Positions 23,576 to 31,410 of a stretch of DNA of 64,000 nucleotides are shown piece by piece. Source of the DNA: a virus. The notes beneath the pieces were generated by a model. It did not search any database, was not told the DNA's origin, and worked only from the letters and a program-made list of their open reading frames with translations. How positions within the stretch are numbered: the stretch's first letter is position 1; every line of letters begins with the position of its first letter. The translations under genes and the position numbers were made by a program. Location: the IMG/VR virus record IMGVR_UViG_3300044981_000152, positions 35,221 through 99,220 of that record; one strand, given 5' to 3'.

Positions 23576-23916
23576 GCCGCTGTCTCCCGGTCGTTCCGGG
23601 GCTCGCACCCCGGGAACACGCGGATCAGCTCAGCCGTCCAGTACGCGACGTGCTCAGCGGCCCGCTCCAGGGCCGTGTGCAGCGCCTCCGGGTCACCCTT
23701 GAGGTCGTCCCATTCGGATGCGGGGTGGATGAGGTCACGCGAGAGCGCGTCGTACAGGTCCAGGGCGTCCTGCAGCGCGCCGGCCTCGGCCTTCGCGGCA
23801 TCGCGGACGCTGGCGGGCCATTCGGGGCTGGTGGCGCGGGCGAGGACCAGGAGCCCGTACGCGACGGTCTCGCGGCGGCACTCCGGGGTGATCGCCCCGG
23901 TCCCGTTGATGATCAT
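23572..23916 (-). CDS. Hypothetical helical protein, 114 aa
   Basis: Begins MIINGTGAITPECRRETVAY and is otherwise helical and acidic with several Trp residues. The ATG at 23916 overlaps the upstream stop. The long frame running further upstream on this strand is Arg/Pro-rich and not credible. Function unknown. Confidence 0.7.
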   Translation of the reverse strand: MIINGTGAITPECRRETVAYGLLVLARATSPEWPASVRDAAKAEAGALQDALDLYDALSRDLIHPASEWDDLKGDPEALHTALERAAEHVAYWTAELIRVFPGCEPRNDRETAA

Positions 23917-24401
23917 GCTGCCTGCCCCTCCCGCCGCCGTTCGGCCTCCACCTGGTGCATGGCGAACGCGATAGCCCGGCGTACCCCGACGGCGGTCTCG
24001 TCGAGTTCCTCGTGGATGCTGCGGCGGGCCTTGCGGACGTAGGCGTGGATGTCCTCGTACCACCCGTCGCGGATGTCCTGCCCGAACCGCAGCCATACCG
24101 CGTCGTCGCCCGCGTACAGGACGACCCCGGTGCCGGGACGCTGCCCGTACTTGTGGTAGTCGCACCGGCACGGCGGCTCCGGCTCGGGGGCGGGGCTGCC
24201 GGTGACGGCCAGGAACGGTCCCGTGTGATGCTCGGCGTAGCCTCCCGCCATCGCTGCCGCGTGCTGCGGTACCGGCACGGCCGGGTACTCGTGCGCTACT
24301 TCCGGCAGGGGGACGAGCACGCCCGCGGCGGACACGGCACGACCCGCGGCCGGCGTCGTCGTGCGCGCGGAGCGGAACCGGCGGGGCCTGCGGCGGCTCA
24401 T
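23913..24401 (-). CDS. Hypothetical protein, 162 aa
   Basis: Very basic N-terminus (MSRRRPRRFRSARTTT), a Pro-rich linker, CRCDYHKYG in the middle, and a helical C-terminal half (WYEDIHAYVRKARRSIHEEL). ATGA overlap with the upstream gene. Function unknown; the basic start may bind nucleic acid. Confidence 0.65.
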   Translation of the reverse strand: MSRRRPRRFRSARTTTPAAGRAVSAAGVLVPLPEVAHEYPAVPVPQHAAAMAGGYAEHHTGPFLAVTGSPAPEPEPPCRCDYHKYGQRPGTGVVLYAGDDAVWLRFGQDIRDGWYEDIHAYVRKARRSIHEELDETAVGVRRAIAFAMHQVEAERRREGQAA

Positions 24402-24745
24402 GACGCCGCCTGCCCGGTGAGCGCGGCGAACGCGGCGTCATGGTCGGGGGTGTAGTGCGCGTCGACGGTCAGCGACTCGCCGTCCTGGGTCCACCGGCGC
24501 TGGGCGAAGTACGTCTCGTTGCGGAAGTCCAGCGGGACGCCGAGCCAGTCGGCGATGGCCTGCGCTTTCGCGAGGCGCTCGGCGGGGGTGCCGTCGGCGA
24601 TCTTGATGCTGATGACGGCATCGAGCTTGGGCCGTCCGTCCGGGTGGTTATCCCAGTAGGCGGAGACCTCGGCGAGGACGATGCTGCCCCCGGAGGTCCC
24701 GTTCCCGGTCGCGAGGGACTTCTCGCGTTCAGTCAAGCCGATCAT
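24398..24745 (-). CDS. First gene of the leftward early operon, 115 aa
   Basis: Small mixed-fold protein (VLAEVSAYWDNHPDGRPKLD, then AIADWLGVPLDF and a beta-rich end). GGAGAACGAGAC precedes the ATG. As the first gene after the repressor terminator, it should mark the 5' end of the early operon. Function unknown. Confidence 0.7.
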   Translation of the reverse strand: MIGLTEREKSLATGNGTSGGSIVLAEVSAYWDNHPDGRPKLDAVISIKIADGTPAERLAKAQAIADWLGVPLDFRNETYFAQRRWTQDGESLTVDAHYTPDHDAAFAALTGQAAS

Positions 24746-24761
24746 GTCTCGTTCTCCGTTT

Positions 24762-24771
24762 CCGATATCGG
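24762..24771. promoter_or_regulatory. 10-bp palindrome before the early operon
   Basis: CCGATATCGG, a perfect palindrome, lies 17 nt upstream of the first early gene. Its place between terminator hairpins and the start codon fits an operator or promoter element, but no protein is identified. Confidence 0.35.
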
Positions 24772-24788
24772 TCTGTTATCCTTTGGTT

Positions 24789-24832
24789 GTCCGTTCTCCG
24801 GACATCCCGCCCCGCTGCGTCACCAGCGGGGC
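24789..24832 (-). terminator. Paired hairpins after the repressor gene
   Basis: GCCCCGCTG at 24809-24817 pairs with CAGCGGGGC at 24824-24832 (9 bp, 6-nt loop); a second stem, GTCCG at 24789-24793 with CGGAC at 24799-24803, follows on the minus strand. They separate the repressor from the early operon and probably end repressor transcription. Confidence 0.6.
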
Positions 24833-24847
24833 GAAGTTCCCTCTTTG

Positions 24848-25168
24848 CTAGGCCGCCGCCCCGTTCACCTGGGGCGGGCACTCGTGGCCGGGCTCCCACA
24901 GGCTGCTGCACCCGACGCATACGGTCGCGAGGCGCGTGCCGGGCCGGCCGTCCTTGCGCTCCAGCGATTCCCCGGAGCAGCCGAAGACTTCCGCCAGCCG
25001 GGCGATCATCGCGGGATGGGCGTTGCGGGTGCCGCTCTCGATCATGCTGACCAGGGCGAGGGATACGCCGAGCCGCCGCGCCACGTCGCTCTTGGTCAGG
25101 CCGGCCTGCTTGCGTGCCCAGGTCACGGCCTGCGGCTCGTGGTCGAAGACTGGCTTGGGGTTGCCCAT
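24848..25168 (-). CDS. Cro/C1-type (XRE) phage repressor candidate
   Basis: Product of 106 residues. The N-terminal HTH domain is clear (WARKQAGLTKSDVARRLGVS, then MIESGTRNAHPAMIARLAEV). The C-terminus has Cys pairs (CVGCSSLWEPGHEC) that may bind zinc, in place of a LexA-like peptidase domain. ATG 25168 sits 7 nt after a -10 box, so the mRNA is probably leaderless, as for lambda cI. It faces a rightward HTH gene across operator-like repeats, which makes it the likely immunity repressor. Confidence 0.8.
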   Translation of the reverse strand: MGNPKPVFDHEPQAVTWARKQAGLTKSDVARRLGVSLALVSMIESGTRNAHPAMIARLAEVFGCSGESLERKDGRPGTRLATVCVGCSSLWEPGHECPPQVNGAAA

Positions 25169-25175
25169 GACGGGA

Positions 25176-25204
25176 ACAATAGTGTGAAGGGACGTTATAT
25201 GCAA
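25176..25204 (-). promoter_or_regulatory. Repressor promoter, leaderless type
   Basis: On the minus strand TTGCAT (25199-25204) and TATTGT (25176-25181) are separated by 17 bp. The -10 box ends 7 nt before the ATG, so transcription should begin at or next to the start codon. A TGTGAA site (25183-25188) lies in the spacer, which suggests autoregulation. Confidence 0.65.
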
Positions 25205-25327
25205 GTACCTACCGGCACCTTCTCGCACCTTTTTCACAAGCCCTTCACAGACCTGCGCCGAAGTGTTACCGTCACGGGCGGGCGGGATACGCGCACCTGG
25301 TAGACACCTGGTGTGAACCTATGTGAA
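25183..25327. promoter_or_regulatory. Five TGTGAA operator half-sites
   Basis: TGTGAA occurs at 25183-25188, 25312-25317 and 25322-25327 on the plus strand, and as TTCACA at 25233-25238 and 25244-25249. Three carry the longer form TGTGAAGG or CCTTCACA. The pairs are 10 and 11 bp apart, one helical turn. They flank both divergent start sites, as expected for operators of a phage genetic switch. The binding protein is inferred to be the repressor. Confidence 0.6.
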
Positions 25328-25337
25328 GGTAGACCGC

Positions 25338-26024
25338 ATGGATACGCGCCCGCCACAGCCCCCCGAAGGCCGTCTCATAGGCGATGCAGCCGAACGCCTC
25401 GACCTCTCCATCAGGGAAGCAGCCCGCCGCGCCGGCATCTCCTACGGCCGCTGGCGCCAGATCGTCCAGGGCTACCAGAACGTCTCCCCCGGCAACTACG
25501 CGATAGTCCGCATACCCGACACCGGACGCGCGGCCAGGACCCTGGCGAAGATGGCGGCAGTCGCCGGCGTCACGCCCGAGCAGATGGAGACCATCGGGCA
25601 GCGTCCCGCCATAGCCGAGGTGATGCGCAGCCTGCCGGGCGCCCCGCGCCCTGTGCTCGCCGGCGAGTCCCCTCCTGACGCCCCGCCCGGCTTCATCAGC
25701 CGGGAGGCAGAGGAGGCAGCGCGGCCGTTCAGGGACGAGATCTGGCTGCGGCGCGGCGAGTGGAGAGAAAAGTACGCCTCCGCCCATCCCGGCATCGCCC
25801 CCAGCGACATCCCGGAGCCGCCCGGTGCCGCCCTGTTCGGCGAGGGCAGCCCTGACGCCCAGGACTGGGACCGCATGGGGAGCCGCGGCCTCGACCTCCA
25901 GGGGCGCATATGGGTCCTCGCCGCCACGCAGGTCCACGAGGCCAGGGCAAAGGACCGGGAAGCGGCCGGGTTAACCGGCCCGGTTCGCAGCAAGCCTCGG
26001 CAGCGTCGTATTACCGCGCGGTAA
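25338..26024 (+). CDS. Rightward HTH protein of the immunity region
   Basis: Product of 228 residues from ATG 25338; a GTG at 25323 is possible. The N-terminal part has an XRE-like HTH (LSIREAARRAGISYGRWRQI) and residues 70-90 look like a second helical region (KMAAVAGVTPEQMETIG). The C-terminal half is helical and charged (FRDEIWLRRGEWREKY) and ends in a basic tail. By position it is the counterpart of a Cro or antirepressor gene. The site overlapping its ribosome binding region (25322-25329) would allow direct repression. Confidence 0.72.
   Translation: MDTRPPQPPEGRLIGDAAERLDLSIREAARRAGISYGRWRQIVQGYQNVSPGNYAIVRIPDTGRAARTLAKMAAVAGVTPEQMETIGQRPAIAEVMRSLPGAPRPVLAGESPPDAPPGFISREAEEAARPFRDEIWLRRGEWREKYASAHPGIAPSDIPEPPGAALFGEGSPDAQDWDRMGSRGLDLQGRIWVLAATQVHEARAKDREAAGLTGPVRSKPRQRRITAR
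26011..26024. repeat. 14-bp palindrome at the end of the HTH gene
   Basis: TTACCGCGCGGTAA is a perfect palindrome that includes the stop codon; a 13-bp one (AACCGG-C-CCGGTT) lies at 25973-25985. It could be a protein-binding site or a short terminator stem. No T-run follows. Confidence 0.4.
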
Positions 26025-26175
26025 CGATACCGGCACGGACATAAGTGACCGCCTGCCGGCTATTGCCGGGCTGCGGACTGTGACACGAGGATTTCTGGTC
26101 TACTGGTGCAATGAGAGGGGCACGCTTAGCTCCGAGGAGCGGCGGGCAACGCAAGTTCAAGGGGAGGGCCTGGCG

Positions 26176-27168
26176 ATGATGCCGGAGGTTGGCGCACGCG
26201 ACGGCACGGCGGCAGCGGATTGCGGAGAAGTGGCCCGGCGGATGCAGGTGCGGGAGGATCAGTACGCTGCCCTGCTCGCCGCCATCGTCGCCGACCCGGA
26301 CCGGCCGGACCTGGCCCGGTGCCTGTCGCGCCAGACGGCGACGGACCGGGAGCTGCGCGCGTGGCTGGCTGGCCACGAGGCCGCCGACGCCTACGCTGAG
26401 TCCGTAGCCCGGCGGGCCTACGAGCGGGGCCGCGCCGACGAGCGCGCCGCCCAGGCGCAGCGCAAGGGCCGCCACGCCGCCGTCCCGGCTCAGCGCAGCT
26501 TCTTTCCCAGGTTGGTCCAGGGGATCGCCGGGCTGCCGCTCCTGGCCAAGCTAAGTCTCGGCTTCGGCGCTGCCGCGGTAGTCGCGGCGGGCGGCGCCGG
26601 GATCGCAGCGCATACCGTCCTCGCGCATCCCTCCGCCGCCGCAGCAGCCCCGGCCGCCGCCGCGCCGAGCTATGACACCGTGGCCACGCCGCTCCCGCCC
26701 CCGTCCTCGTCGCCAGCCGCTCTTACCCATCCGAAGGTGGACGCTGCGAGAGCGGGCCAGCTCCCCGTGCCCGTCATCACGCTCCCGTCCTTCGCTACGA
26801 CCCCGGCGGCGTCCGCATCCCCACCTGCGCCATCGCCGCAGCCGCCCGCCGCCGGCACGCTCACCGCGTCCACGACGTTCATCGACCTCGGCGCGGGGGA
26901 CCTCCCCCAGTTCGCGATCACGGCGCAGGGCGGCAGGGTCGCATGGGCGGCGAACTGCACCGGCCAGGTACTGGCCTGCAGCAGCACGAGCGGGCTGCTC
27001 GAGGACGGCGGCACGGTCACCGTCGGGATCACGGTCAGCCCCGACGCGCTGCTCAGCGGGGGGGCGGCCGTGATCATCGTGGACCCGGGGCACATCCGGG
27101 TCACCGTGACCTGGCCGGCCGCCCCGGTCCCGTCCGTGAGCGATACGCCGACGCCTTCGTCCTCCTGA
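26176..27168 (+). CDS. Single-pass membrane protein with extracytoplasmic domain
   Basis: Product of 330 residues; GGGGAGGG lies 7 nt before the ATG. Residues 1-110 form a helical, charged cytoplasmic domain (AYAESVARRAYERGRADERA). A transmembrane helix follows (about 120-145, LSLGFGAAAVVAAGGAGIAA). A long Ala/Pro/Ser linker leads to a C-terminal beta-rich domain (TASTTFIDLGAGDLPQF, then VTVGITVSPDALL) of BACON/Ig-like type, probably outside the cell. Such anchors are common in actinomycetes. A role in surface sensing or exclusion of other phages is possible but not shown. Confidence 0.7.
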   Translation: MMPEVGARDGTAAADCGEVARRMQVREDQYAALLAAIVADPDRPDLARCLSRQTATDRELRAWLAGHEAADAYAESVARRAYERGRADERAAQAQRKGRHAAVPAQRSFFPRLVQGIAGLPLLAKLSLGFGAAAVVAAGGAGIAAHTVLAHPSAAAAAPAAAAPSYDTVATPLPPPSSSPAALTHPKVDAARAGQLPVPVITLPSFATTPAASASPPAPSPQPPAAGTLTASTTFIDLGAGDLPQFAITAQGGRVAWAANCTGQVLACSSTSGLLEDGGTVTVGITVSPDALLSGGAAVIIVDPGHIRVTVTWPAAPVPSVSDTPTPSSS

Positions 27169-27204
27169 ACCGGGGCCGCCCGCTGCTGCGCTAGCCTTCC
27201 CTCC

Positions 27205-28488
27205 GTGAGCCACCCGATCACGCCCGCCCCAGCGCCGGACCGCCCGGCCGCCTCCGACCTGATCACCGTCCTGCGGGACAAGGCTCCCAGGCTGGCGATG
27301 ACGCTGGCCGCCGGGCAGATGGCGTGGCCGCTGGCCGCCCGCCTGCGCGCCCGCGCCCGCGAGATGCGCGCCTACACGGTCAAGGTGCCCGGTTCGGATG
27401 ACATCTACGACGACCTCCACGAGTGGGTGCTCGGCCGGCTGGCACCGAGGGAGCAGCGCGCCCTGGTCGCGTGGTCCTCCAGGCGGGGCATGCTGATGGA
27501 GGCGGCCAGCATCGGCGGCCGGCCTCGCGAGCCCGAGCCCCCGTCGCTTCGGCTGCGCTACGACGGCACCCGCGAGCAGGCCATCACCGCCGGCGGCCAC
27601 AAGGTCAAGGTGGTCGTGGCCGAAGGCGTCCAGGGCAAGGATGAAAGCACCTACTGGAAGCCGCCCGAGATCGTGTTCACCGCATCGTCGGCTGCGGGCC
27701 GTGACGCGCTCCTGGCCGAGATCCGGCGCGTGCTGGCCCGCTCCCGCAGCCGCGAGCGCAGGCCGTCGTTCCGCATGCTGAACTCCTGGGGCGAGTGGGA
27801 GAAGCTCGACGACCTGCCGCCCCGGACCCTGGACAGCGTGGTCCTCCCGGACGGGCAGCTGGAGCGGCTCACCGCCGATGTCGGCCGCTGGCTGGCCAGC
27901 GAGCAGGACTACCTCCGCCGCTGCGTCCCGTGGCATCGCGGCCACCTGTACGAGGGGGCGCCCGGAACCGGCAAGACGTCGGTGGCCCGGGCCATCGCCA
28001 GCCACTTCGGCATGGATGTCTGGTACCTGCCCCTGGCCGACGTGAAGAAGGACGGCGACCTGCTGCGGGTCGCATCCAGGGTCAGCCCCCGGTCCATGCT
28101 GCTGCTGGAAGACGCCGACGTGTTCCACGCCGCCACCAGGCGCGACGACGAGAACGGCGTGACGCTCTCCGGGCTGCTGAACGCGCTCGACGGGATCGCC
28201 ACCCCGCACGGGCTGCTCACCGTGCTGACGAGCAACAACCCCGGCGCCCTGGACTCGGCCGTCATCCGGGCCGGGCGGATCGACCTGACTGAGCACTTCG
28301 GCACCGCCGACGCCATGCAGGTGAGCCGCCTGGTGTCGCGCTGGTACGGGGCGCCGGCCACGGTGCCGGGCGACGTCTGCGGGATCACCCCGGCCGACGT
28401 GATCGAGGCGTGCAAGCGGCACGACGACCCGGCTTCGGCCGTGGCCGACCTCGCCAGCCGGACCGCGGCGGCGGTAAGAGCAGCCTAA
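27205..28488 (+). CDS. BCS1-like AAA ATPase
   Basis: Product of 427 residues with the BCS1 layout: a hydrophobic N-terminal segment (about 25-50), a BCS1_N-like beta-rich region (about 60-200) and an AAA module with Walker A GAPGTGKT (251-258), Walker B MLLLEDAD (298-305), sensor TSNN (342-345) and an RAGRID arginine block (355-360). BCS1 proteins move folded proteins across membranes; bacterial homologues have been proposed to act in conflict systems. The GTG start is 7 nt after TAGCCT, suggesting a leaderless mRNA. It overlaps a convergent gene by 4 nt. Confidence 0.85.
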   Translation: MSHPITPAPAPDRPAASDLITVLRDKAPRLAMTLAAGQMAWPLAARLRARAREMRAYTVKVPGSDDIYDDLHEWVLGRLAPREQRALVAWSSRRGMLMEAASIGGRPREPEPPSLRLRYDGTREQAITAGGHKVKVVVAEGVQGKDESTYWKPPEIVFTASSAAGRDALLAEIRRVLARSRSRERRPSFRMLNSWGEWEKLDDLPPRTLDSVVLPDGQLERLTADVGRWLASEQDYLRRCVPWHRGHLYEGAPGTGKTSVARAIASHFGMDVWYLPLADVKKDGDLLRVASRVSPRSMLLLEDADVFHAATRRDDENGVTLSGLLNALDGIATPHGLLTVLTSNNPGALDSAVIRAGRIDLTEHFGTADAMQVSRLVSRWYGAPATVPGDVCGITPADVIEACKRHDDPASAVADLASRTAAAVRAA

Positions 28489-28817
28489 GCGCCGCAGCGG
28501 CACCGTCCCGCGCTGTCGTCCGGCATCATCGACGCCATCGCCGGGCAGCTCGCCTCATGCCGGAACGCGGGCATCTCGGTCACCGTCGTCCACGGCGGGT
28601 GATCGTATCCCCGCGGACGGGGGACGGCTGGCGGCGGTTCCGGCTGCCGGACCTCCCGCAGGAACGCCGCCGCAGCCGTGAACTCCCTGCGCGCCCACGC
28701 GATCACCAGCACCAGGACGGCGGCGAAGGCCGCCGCCGCGGCGATCCAGTCTCCGCGCCAGCCGAGCGCGCCAGCGGCACCGGCCGCGATGAAGCCCCGC
28801 CACATCCGCCCGGTCAC
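28485..28817 (-). CDS. Membrane protein convergent with the AAA ATPase, 110 aa
   Basis: Two hydrophobic stretches at the N-terminus (FIAAGAAGALG and IAAAAAFAAVLVLVIAWA), a charged region, and a Cys-containing end (CPAMASMM... CRCGA). The stop codons of this gene and the AAA gene overlap. Start overlaps the methyltransferase stop by 4 nt, so the two form a leftward operon. Role unknown. Confidence 0.65.
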   Translation of the reverse strand: MTGRMWRGFIAAGAAGALGWRGDWIAAAAAFAAVLVLVIAWARREFTAAAAFLREVRQPEPPPAVPRPRGYDHPPWTTVTEMPAFRHEASCPAMASMMPDDSAGRCRCGA

Positions 28818-29587
28818 CGCTTCACCCCGATCCCGCCGAGCACGTACGCCACGCCGAGATCCTTCCCCCCGTTGGGTGCCTCTCTCCAGCCAGGCCGCAG
28901 CTTCGCCGCAGGGGCGACGCCCGGCGACACCAGGTCCAGGCCGTCGAACAGCGCCGCGAACTGCGCGCGGGTGAAGTTGCGCAGCCCCGCCGGGTACGCC
29001 CCCTCCAGCTGGTCCTGCAGCCGCGGGTCATCCAACCGGAGCGTGCTGACCGCCACGAAGCTCCCCGGCGCGATCTTGCTCACGTACTCGGCCATTAGCT
29101 CCGCGGCCTCATCCGGAGGCTGGAAGTGCAGGACCAGGGCGAGCAGCAGGCAGACGGGCCGCTCCAGGTCGATGATCTCCTTCACGCCAGGGTCACCGAA
29201 CACAGCGGCGGGGTCGCGGATGTCAGCACGGGCCACGGCCACGCCCGGCACCCCGTACAGGACCGCGCCGAGAGTGTCGGTGACCTCGGGATCATGGTCG
29301 ATGCAGGCACCGCGTGCGCCGGGGCGCACGGTCCGGGCCCAGTCGTGGGCGTTCCCGTCCGGTGACAGCCCGCAGCCCAGGTCGGCAAACTGGCCGGCCG
29401 ACTGCGCGGCCCACCCGACGGCACGGGCGGCGAACAGGCGGTTGTCCAGCGCCATCCGCGACGCAGGGATGATCCGCCCGACCTGGTCGGCCTTAGCCTT
29501 GTCGGCCGGTTCCCAGTCGGTGCCGCCCAGCCAGTAGTTGAACATCCGGGCGCAGCTCGGCTGGCCCGGGCCGCCGACTGGCGTCAC
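28814..29587 (-). CDS. SAM-dependent methyltransferase, SAV2177/DUF574 family
   Basis: The 257-residue protein has the family marks: ARMFNYWLGGTDWEPAD, then RRALDN-like ASRMALDNRLF, the SAM-binding FADLGCGLSPDGN, CIDHDPEV, ARADIRDP and LLALVLHFQPPDE. The family is abundant in actinomycetes and scarce elsewhere; its substrates are not known. GTG start at 29587 overlaps the previous stop. Its presence in a phage region suggests capture from an actinomycete chromosome. Confidence 0.9.
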   Translation of the reverse strand: MTPVGGPGQPSCARMFNYWLGGTDWEPADKAKADQVGRIIPASRMALDNRLFAARAVGWAAQSAGQFADLGCGLSPDGNAHDWARTVRPGARGACIDHDPEVTDTLGAVLYGVPGVAVARADIRDPAAVFGDPGVKEIIDLERPVCLLLALVLHFQPPDEAAELMAEYVSKIAPGSFVAVSTLRLDDPRLQDQLEGAYPAGLRNFTRAQFAALFDGLDLVSPGVAPAAKLRPGWREAPNGGKDLGVAYVLGGIGVKR

Positions 29588-29904
29588 CCGGTCCCCCGCA
29601 GCCCTCCGGCAGAAGCCTGCCCGCCCGCGACCGCGCCGGGCTCCGTCCGGGCCGCGACGCGCAGGCGGGCGTTCTCGCCGGCCAGCGCGCTGCCGAGCTG
29701 GACCAGCCGCCAGTTGAGCCGGAGCGTGAACGCCGCGAACAGGGCCACGGCGGCGGCGATGAGGCCGGATGCCCCGGTCAGCAGGTTCCCGAAGGCCAGG
29801 TTGACGACGGACTCCCCGGCCAGCCATGCGGCGGCGGCGAGCAGGAGCACCAGTGCCGCGCGGTGGCTGAGCGGGGGCCGGCCCTGGTGCGGTGCTGCGG
29901 ACAT
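29584..29904 (-). CDS. Small membrane protein, 106 aa
   Basis: Two transmembrane helices (ALVLLLAAAAWLAGESVV and GLIAAAVALFAAFTL), then a short amphipathic helix and Gly/Ala-rich tail. The ATG at 29904 has GAGAGG 6 nt upstream; one at 29937 is possible. It overlaps the methyltransferase gene by 4 nt, so the pair is co-expressed. Function unknown. Confidence 0.65.
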   Translation of the reverse strand: MSAAPHQGRPPLSHRAALVLLLAAAAWLAGESVVNLAFGNLLTGASGLIAAAVALFAAFTLRLNWRLVQLGSALAGENARLRVAARTEPGAVAGGQASAGGLRGTG

Positions 29905-30153
29905 CGGAATCCTCTCGCTCGCTGCCGTTCCCGACATGGCCGGGCACGGAGCCGGCCTGGCGGAGCAAGCCCGGCCCCGTGCCCTCGTCTTTGGCGGAGG
30001 CCGTCCCGGCGGCGCGGGGTTCGGGGCGGAGGGAGCTATCGGCTCCCTCGCGCGCCCGCCCGCCGGGCCGGCCTCCGTGATGCGCAGCGGTTTCCTCCGG
30101 CGTCCCCGGGGGGGAGGGGGTACCCGTCATCCGTCGCCGCGCCGGCCCGGACG

Positions 30154-30450
30154 TTAGCCGCCCGGGTCCGCCTTGATGTTTTCTCCGCCGCCCGGCCCGG
30201 ACGGCGCGTGCTCTTCCTGCTCGGCGAGGGCTTCCCGCAGCTTCGCCGCGGTGTCGCCGTCCACTGTCATGGCCCACGCCGCCGCGGCGTCGAAGGGCAG
30301 GTCGTCCGGCTTCTCGCGGCGACCGGTCCTGGTCGCCCAGAACCGCCCGGCGCTGGACTTCCACGCGTGCCAGCCGGGGAACCTGGCTCGTATCGCCGTC
30401 AGCTCCCCGGTGTCCTGCGCCCGGCCGCCGCTGCCCGCGGCCGCGCTCAC
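30154..30450 (-). CDS. Actinomycete conserved small protein, 98 aa
   Basis: Begins MSAAAGSGGRAQDTGELTAI and contains IRARFPGWHAWKSSAGRFWA, a block I recall from many actinomycete accessory proteins, usually next to HTH regulators. The C-terminal half is helical and acidic. GTG start overlapping the preceding stop. Role unknown. Confidence 0.7.
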   Translation of the reverse strand: MSAAAGSGGRAQDTGELTAIRARFPGWHAWKSSAGRFWATRTGRREKPDDLPFDAAAAWAMTVDGDTAAKLREALAEQEEHAPSGPGGGENIKADPGG

Positions 30451-30722
30451 AGTCCGCTCCCGCGTGCGAAATCGGCCCGGATCGCAGAATCGAGGCCTTC
30501 CAGGGTGGAAGCGGTGATCACCGGCCCTCCGGTGAGCCTGTAGGCGTGATACGCGCCGTCCGCGCGGCCGACGTCGTACGCCGAACTCCATTTTCGCTGA
30601 AGTTCGGCCAGCGCCACCTCGTCCGCTGTCGGCCATGCTGGGGCCGCGCAGTCCGTCGCAGCGTCGGCGGCGGTCGGCCATGCGGTGACGGCAGGCGCGG
30701 ATAGCGAAGACTGGTCGAGCAT
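30447..30722 (-). CDS. Hypothetical protein, 91 aa
   Basis: Starts MLDQSSLSAPAVTAWP; contains a helical LAELQRKWSSAYDVG and a C-terminal ITASTLEGLDSAIRAD. This companion of the 98-aa protein gene is joined to it by a GTGA overlap. It resembles small actinomycete proteins that travel with that family. No function known. Confidence 0.65.
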   Translation of the reverse strand: MLDQSSLSAPAVTAWPTAADAATDCAAPAWPTADEVALAELQRKWSSAYDVGRADGAYHAYRLTGGPVITASTLEGLDSAIRADFARGSGL

Positions 30723-30998
30723 GATGATTCCCACCCCACGGCAGCCTCTCGGGCCGCCAGTATCAGATTTTCGCGCGCTTGGTCCGGACGCAATGCTCTG
30801 AACGTCTAGCAACGTAGCCGCTGCACGTGCAGCGGGAAAGTGTTTGCGCCGATACAAAAGCGGGACGGATGTGTCCCGTAATCTTCATCTCGTCTTCACG
30901 CGATCTTCACGCGGCCTCCATATCCACTCTGGCCTGCACATCTGCCGTGACGTGATGTGACCGGCGGATTATCGCCCGATGAGATCCCGGTTCATGAG

Positions 30999-31014
30999 TG
31001 TGATGCAGATCACA
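30999..31014. promoter_or_regulatory. Perfect CRP-type binding site
   Basis: TGTGA-N6-TCACA matches the consensus for CRP-family regulators, which are common in actinobacteria. It lies 89 bp before the GntR-type gene start. Use by host CRP is inferred. Confidence 0.5.
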
Positions 31015-31090
31015 GTGGTCTGCAGATGTCCGGTGTCCGCGCCGGATGCCCGCAGAGTTACCGGACCGCAGGCACGGGTAAGCCGCTGTC

Positions 31091-31096
31091 TATGGT
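31091..31096 (+). promoter_or_regulatory. -10 box for leaderless gntR-type mRNA
   Basis: TATGGT ends exactly 6 nt before the ATG at 31103 and no ribosome binding site is present. This is the usual layout of leaderless actinobacterial transcripts. Confidence 0.5.
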
Positions 31097-31102
31097 CTCC
31101 TC

Positions 31103-31390
31103 ATGACGGAGCGCGACGCCCCCCGCTTCCCGCCGCGCGGGCGTAAATTGGTCTACGTGGCGATAGCGGACGTGCTCGCGGCCAGGATCGAGGACGGGAC
31201 CTACCCGCCGGAGGGGCGGCTGCCCGCCGAGCTGGATCTCGTCGCCGAGTTCGGGTCCTCGCGGGAATCGGTGCGCCGCGCAGTCGACGAGCTGCGCAAA
31301 CGCGGGCTAGTCGAGACGGTGAAGGGGAAGGGCACTTTCATCCTGCCGGCCGGGGAGCGGCCGAACGGTCAGCGTAGTGCCGGGGACTGA
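31103..31390 (+). CDS. GntR-family winged-helix regulator, DNA-binding domain only
   Basis: The 95-residue product is just the GntR winged helix: VYVAIADVLAARIEDGTYPP, GRLPAELDLVAEFGSSRES, VRRAVDELRKRGLVETVKGKG and TFILPAG. There is no effector domain, as in Kor-type repressors of actinomycete conjugative elements. It may therefore control the transfer genes that start near 36 kb, but that link is inference. Start lacks a ribosome binding site and is probably leaderless. Confidence 0.85.
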   Translation: MTERDAPRFPPRGRKLVYVAIADVLAARIEDGTYPPEGRLPAELDLVAEFGSSRESVRRAVDELRKRGLVETVKGKGTFILPAGERPNGQRSAGD

Positions 31391-31410
31391 CGAAACCGCA
31401 GCGACGAGGG

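Larger units (their letters stand above)
30723..31102. promoter_or_regulatory. Divergent regulatory region with three kinds of sites
   Basis: No gene is visible in these 380 bp. They contain an 18-bp perfect palindrome (CCGCTGCACGTGCAGCGG, 30818-30835), a short hairpin CGGGAC/GTCCCG (30870-30887 area), three TCTTCA direct repeats spaced 11 bp (30882, 30893, 30904), and a CRP-type site TGTGATGCAGATCACA (30999-31014). The region separates a leftward gene pair from the GntR-type regulator and probably holds promoters for both. Confidence 0.6.

Noticed and set aside
26551-28503. Minus-strand frame of 650 codons
   Set aside because: Antisense to the membrane protein and BCS1-like ATPase, whose motifs are clear; the product is low complexity Gly/Arg/Asp.
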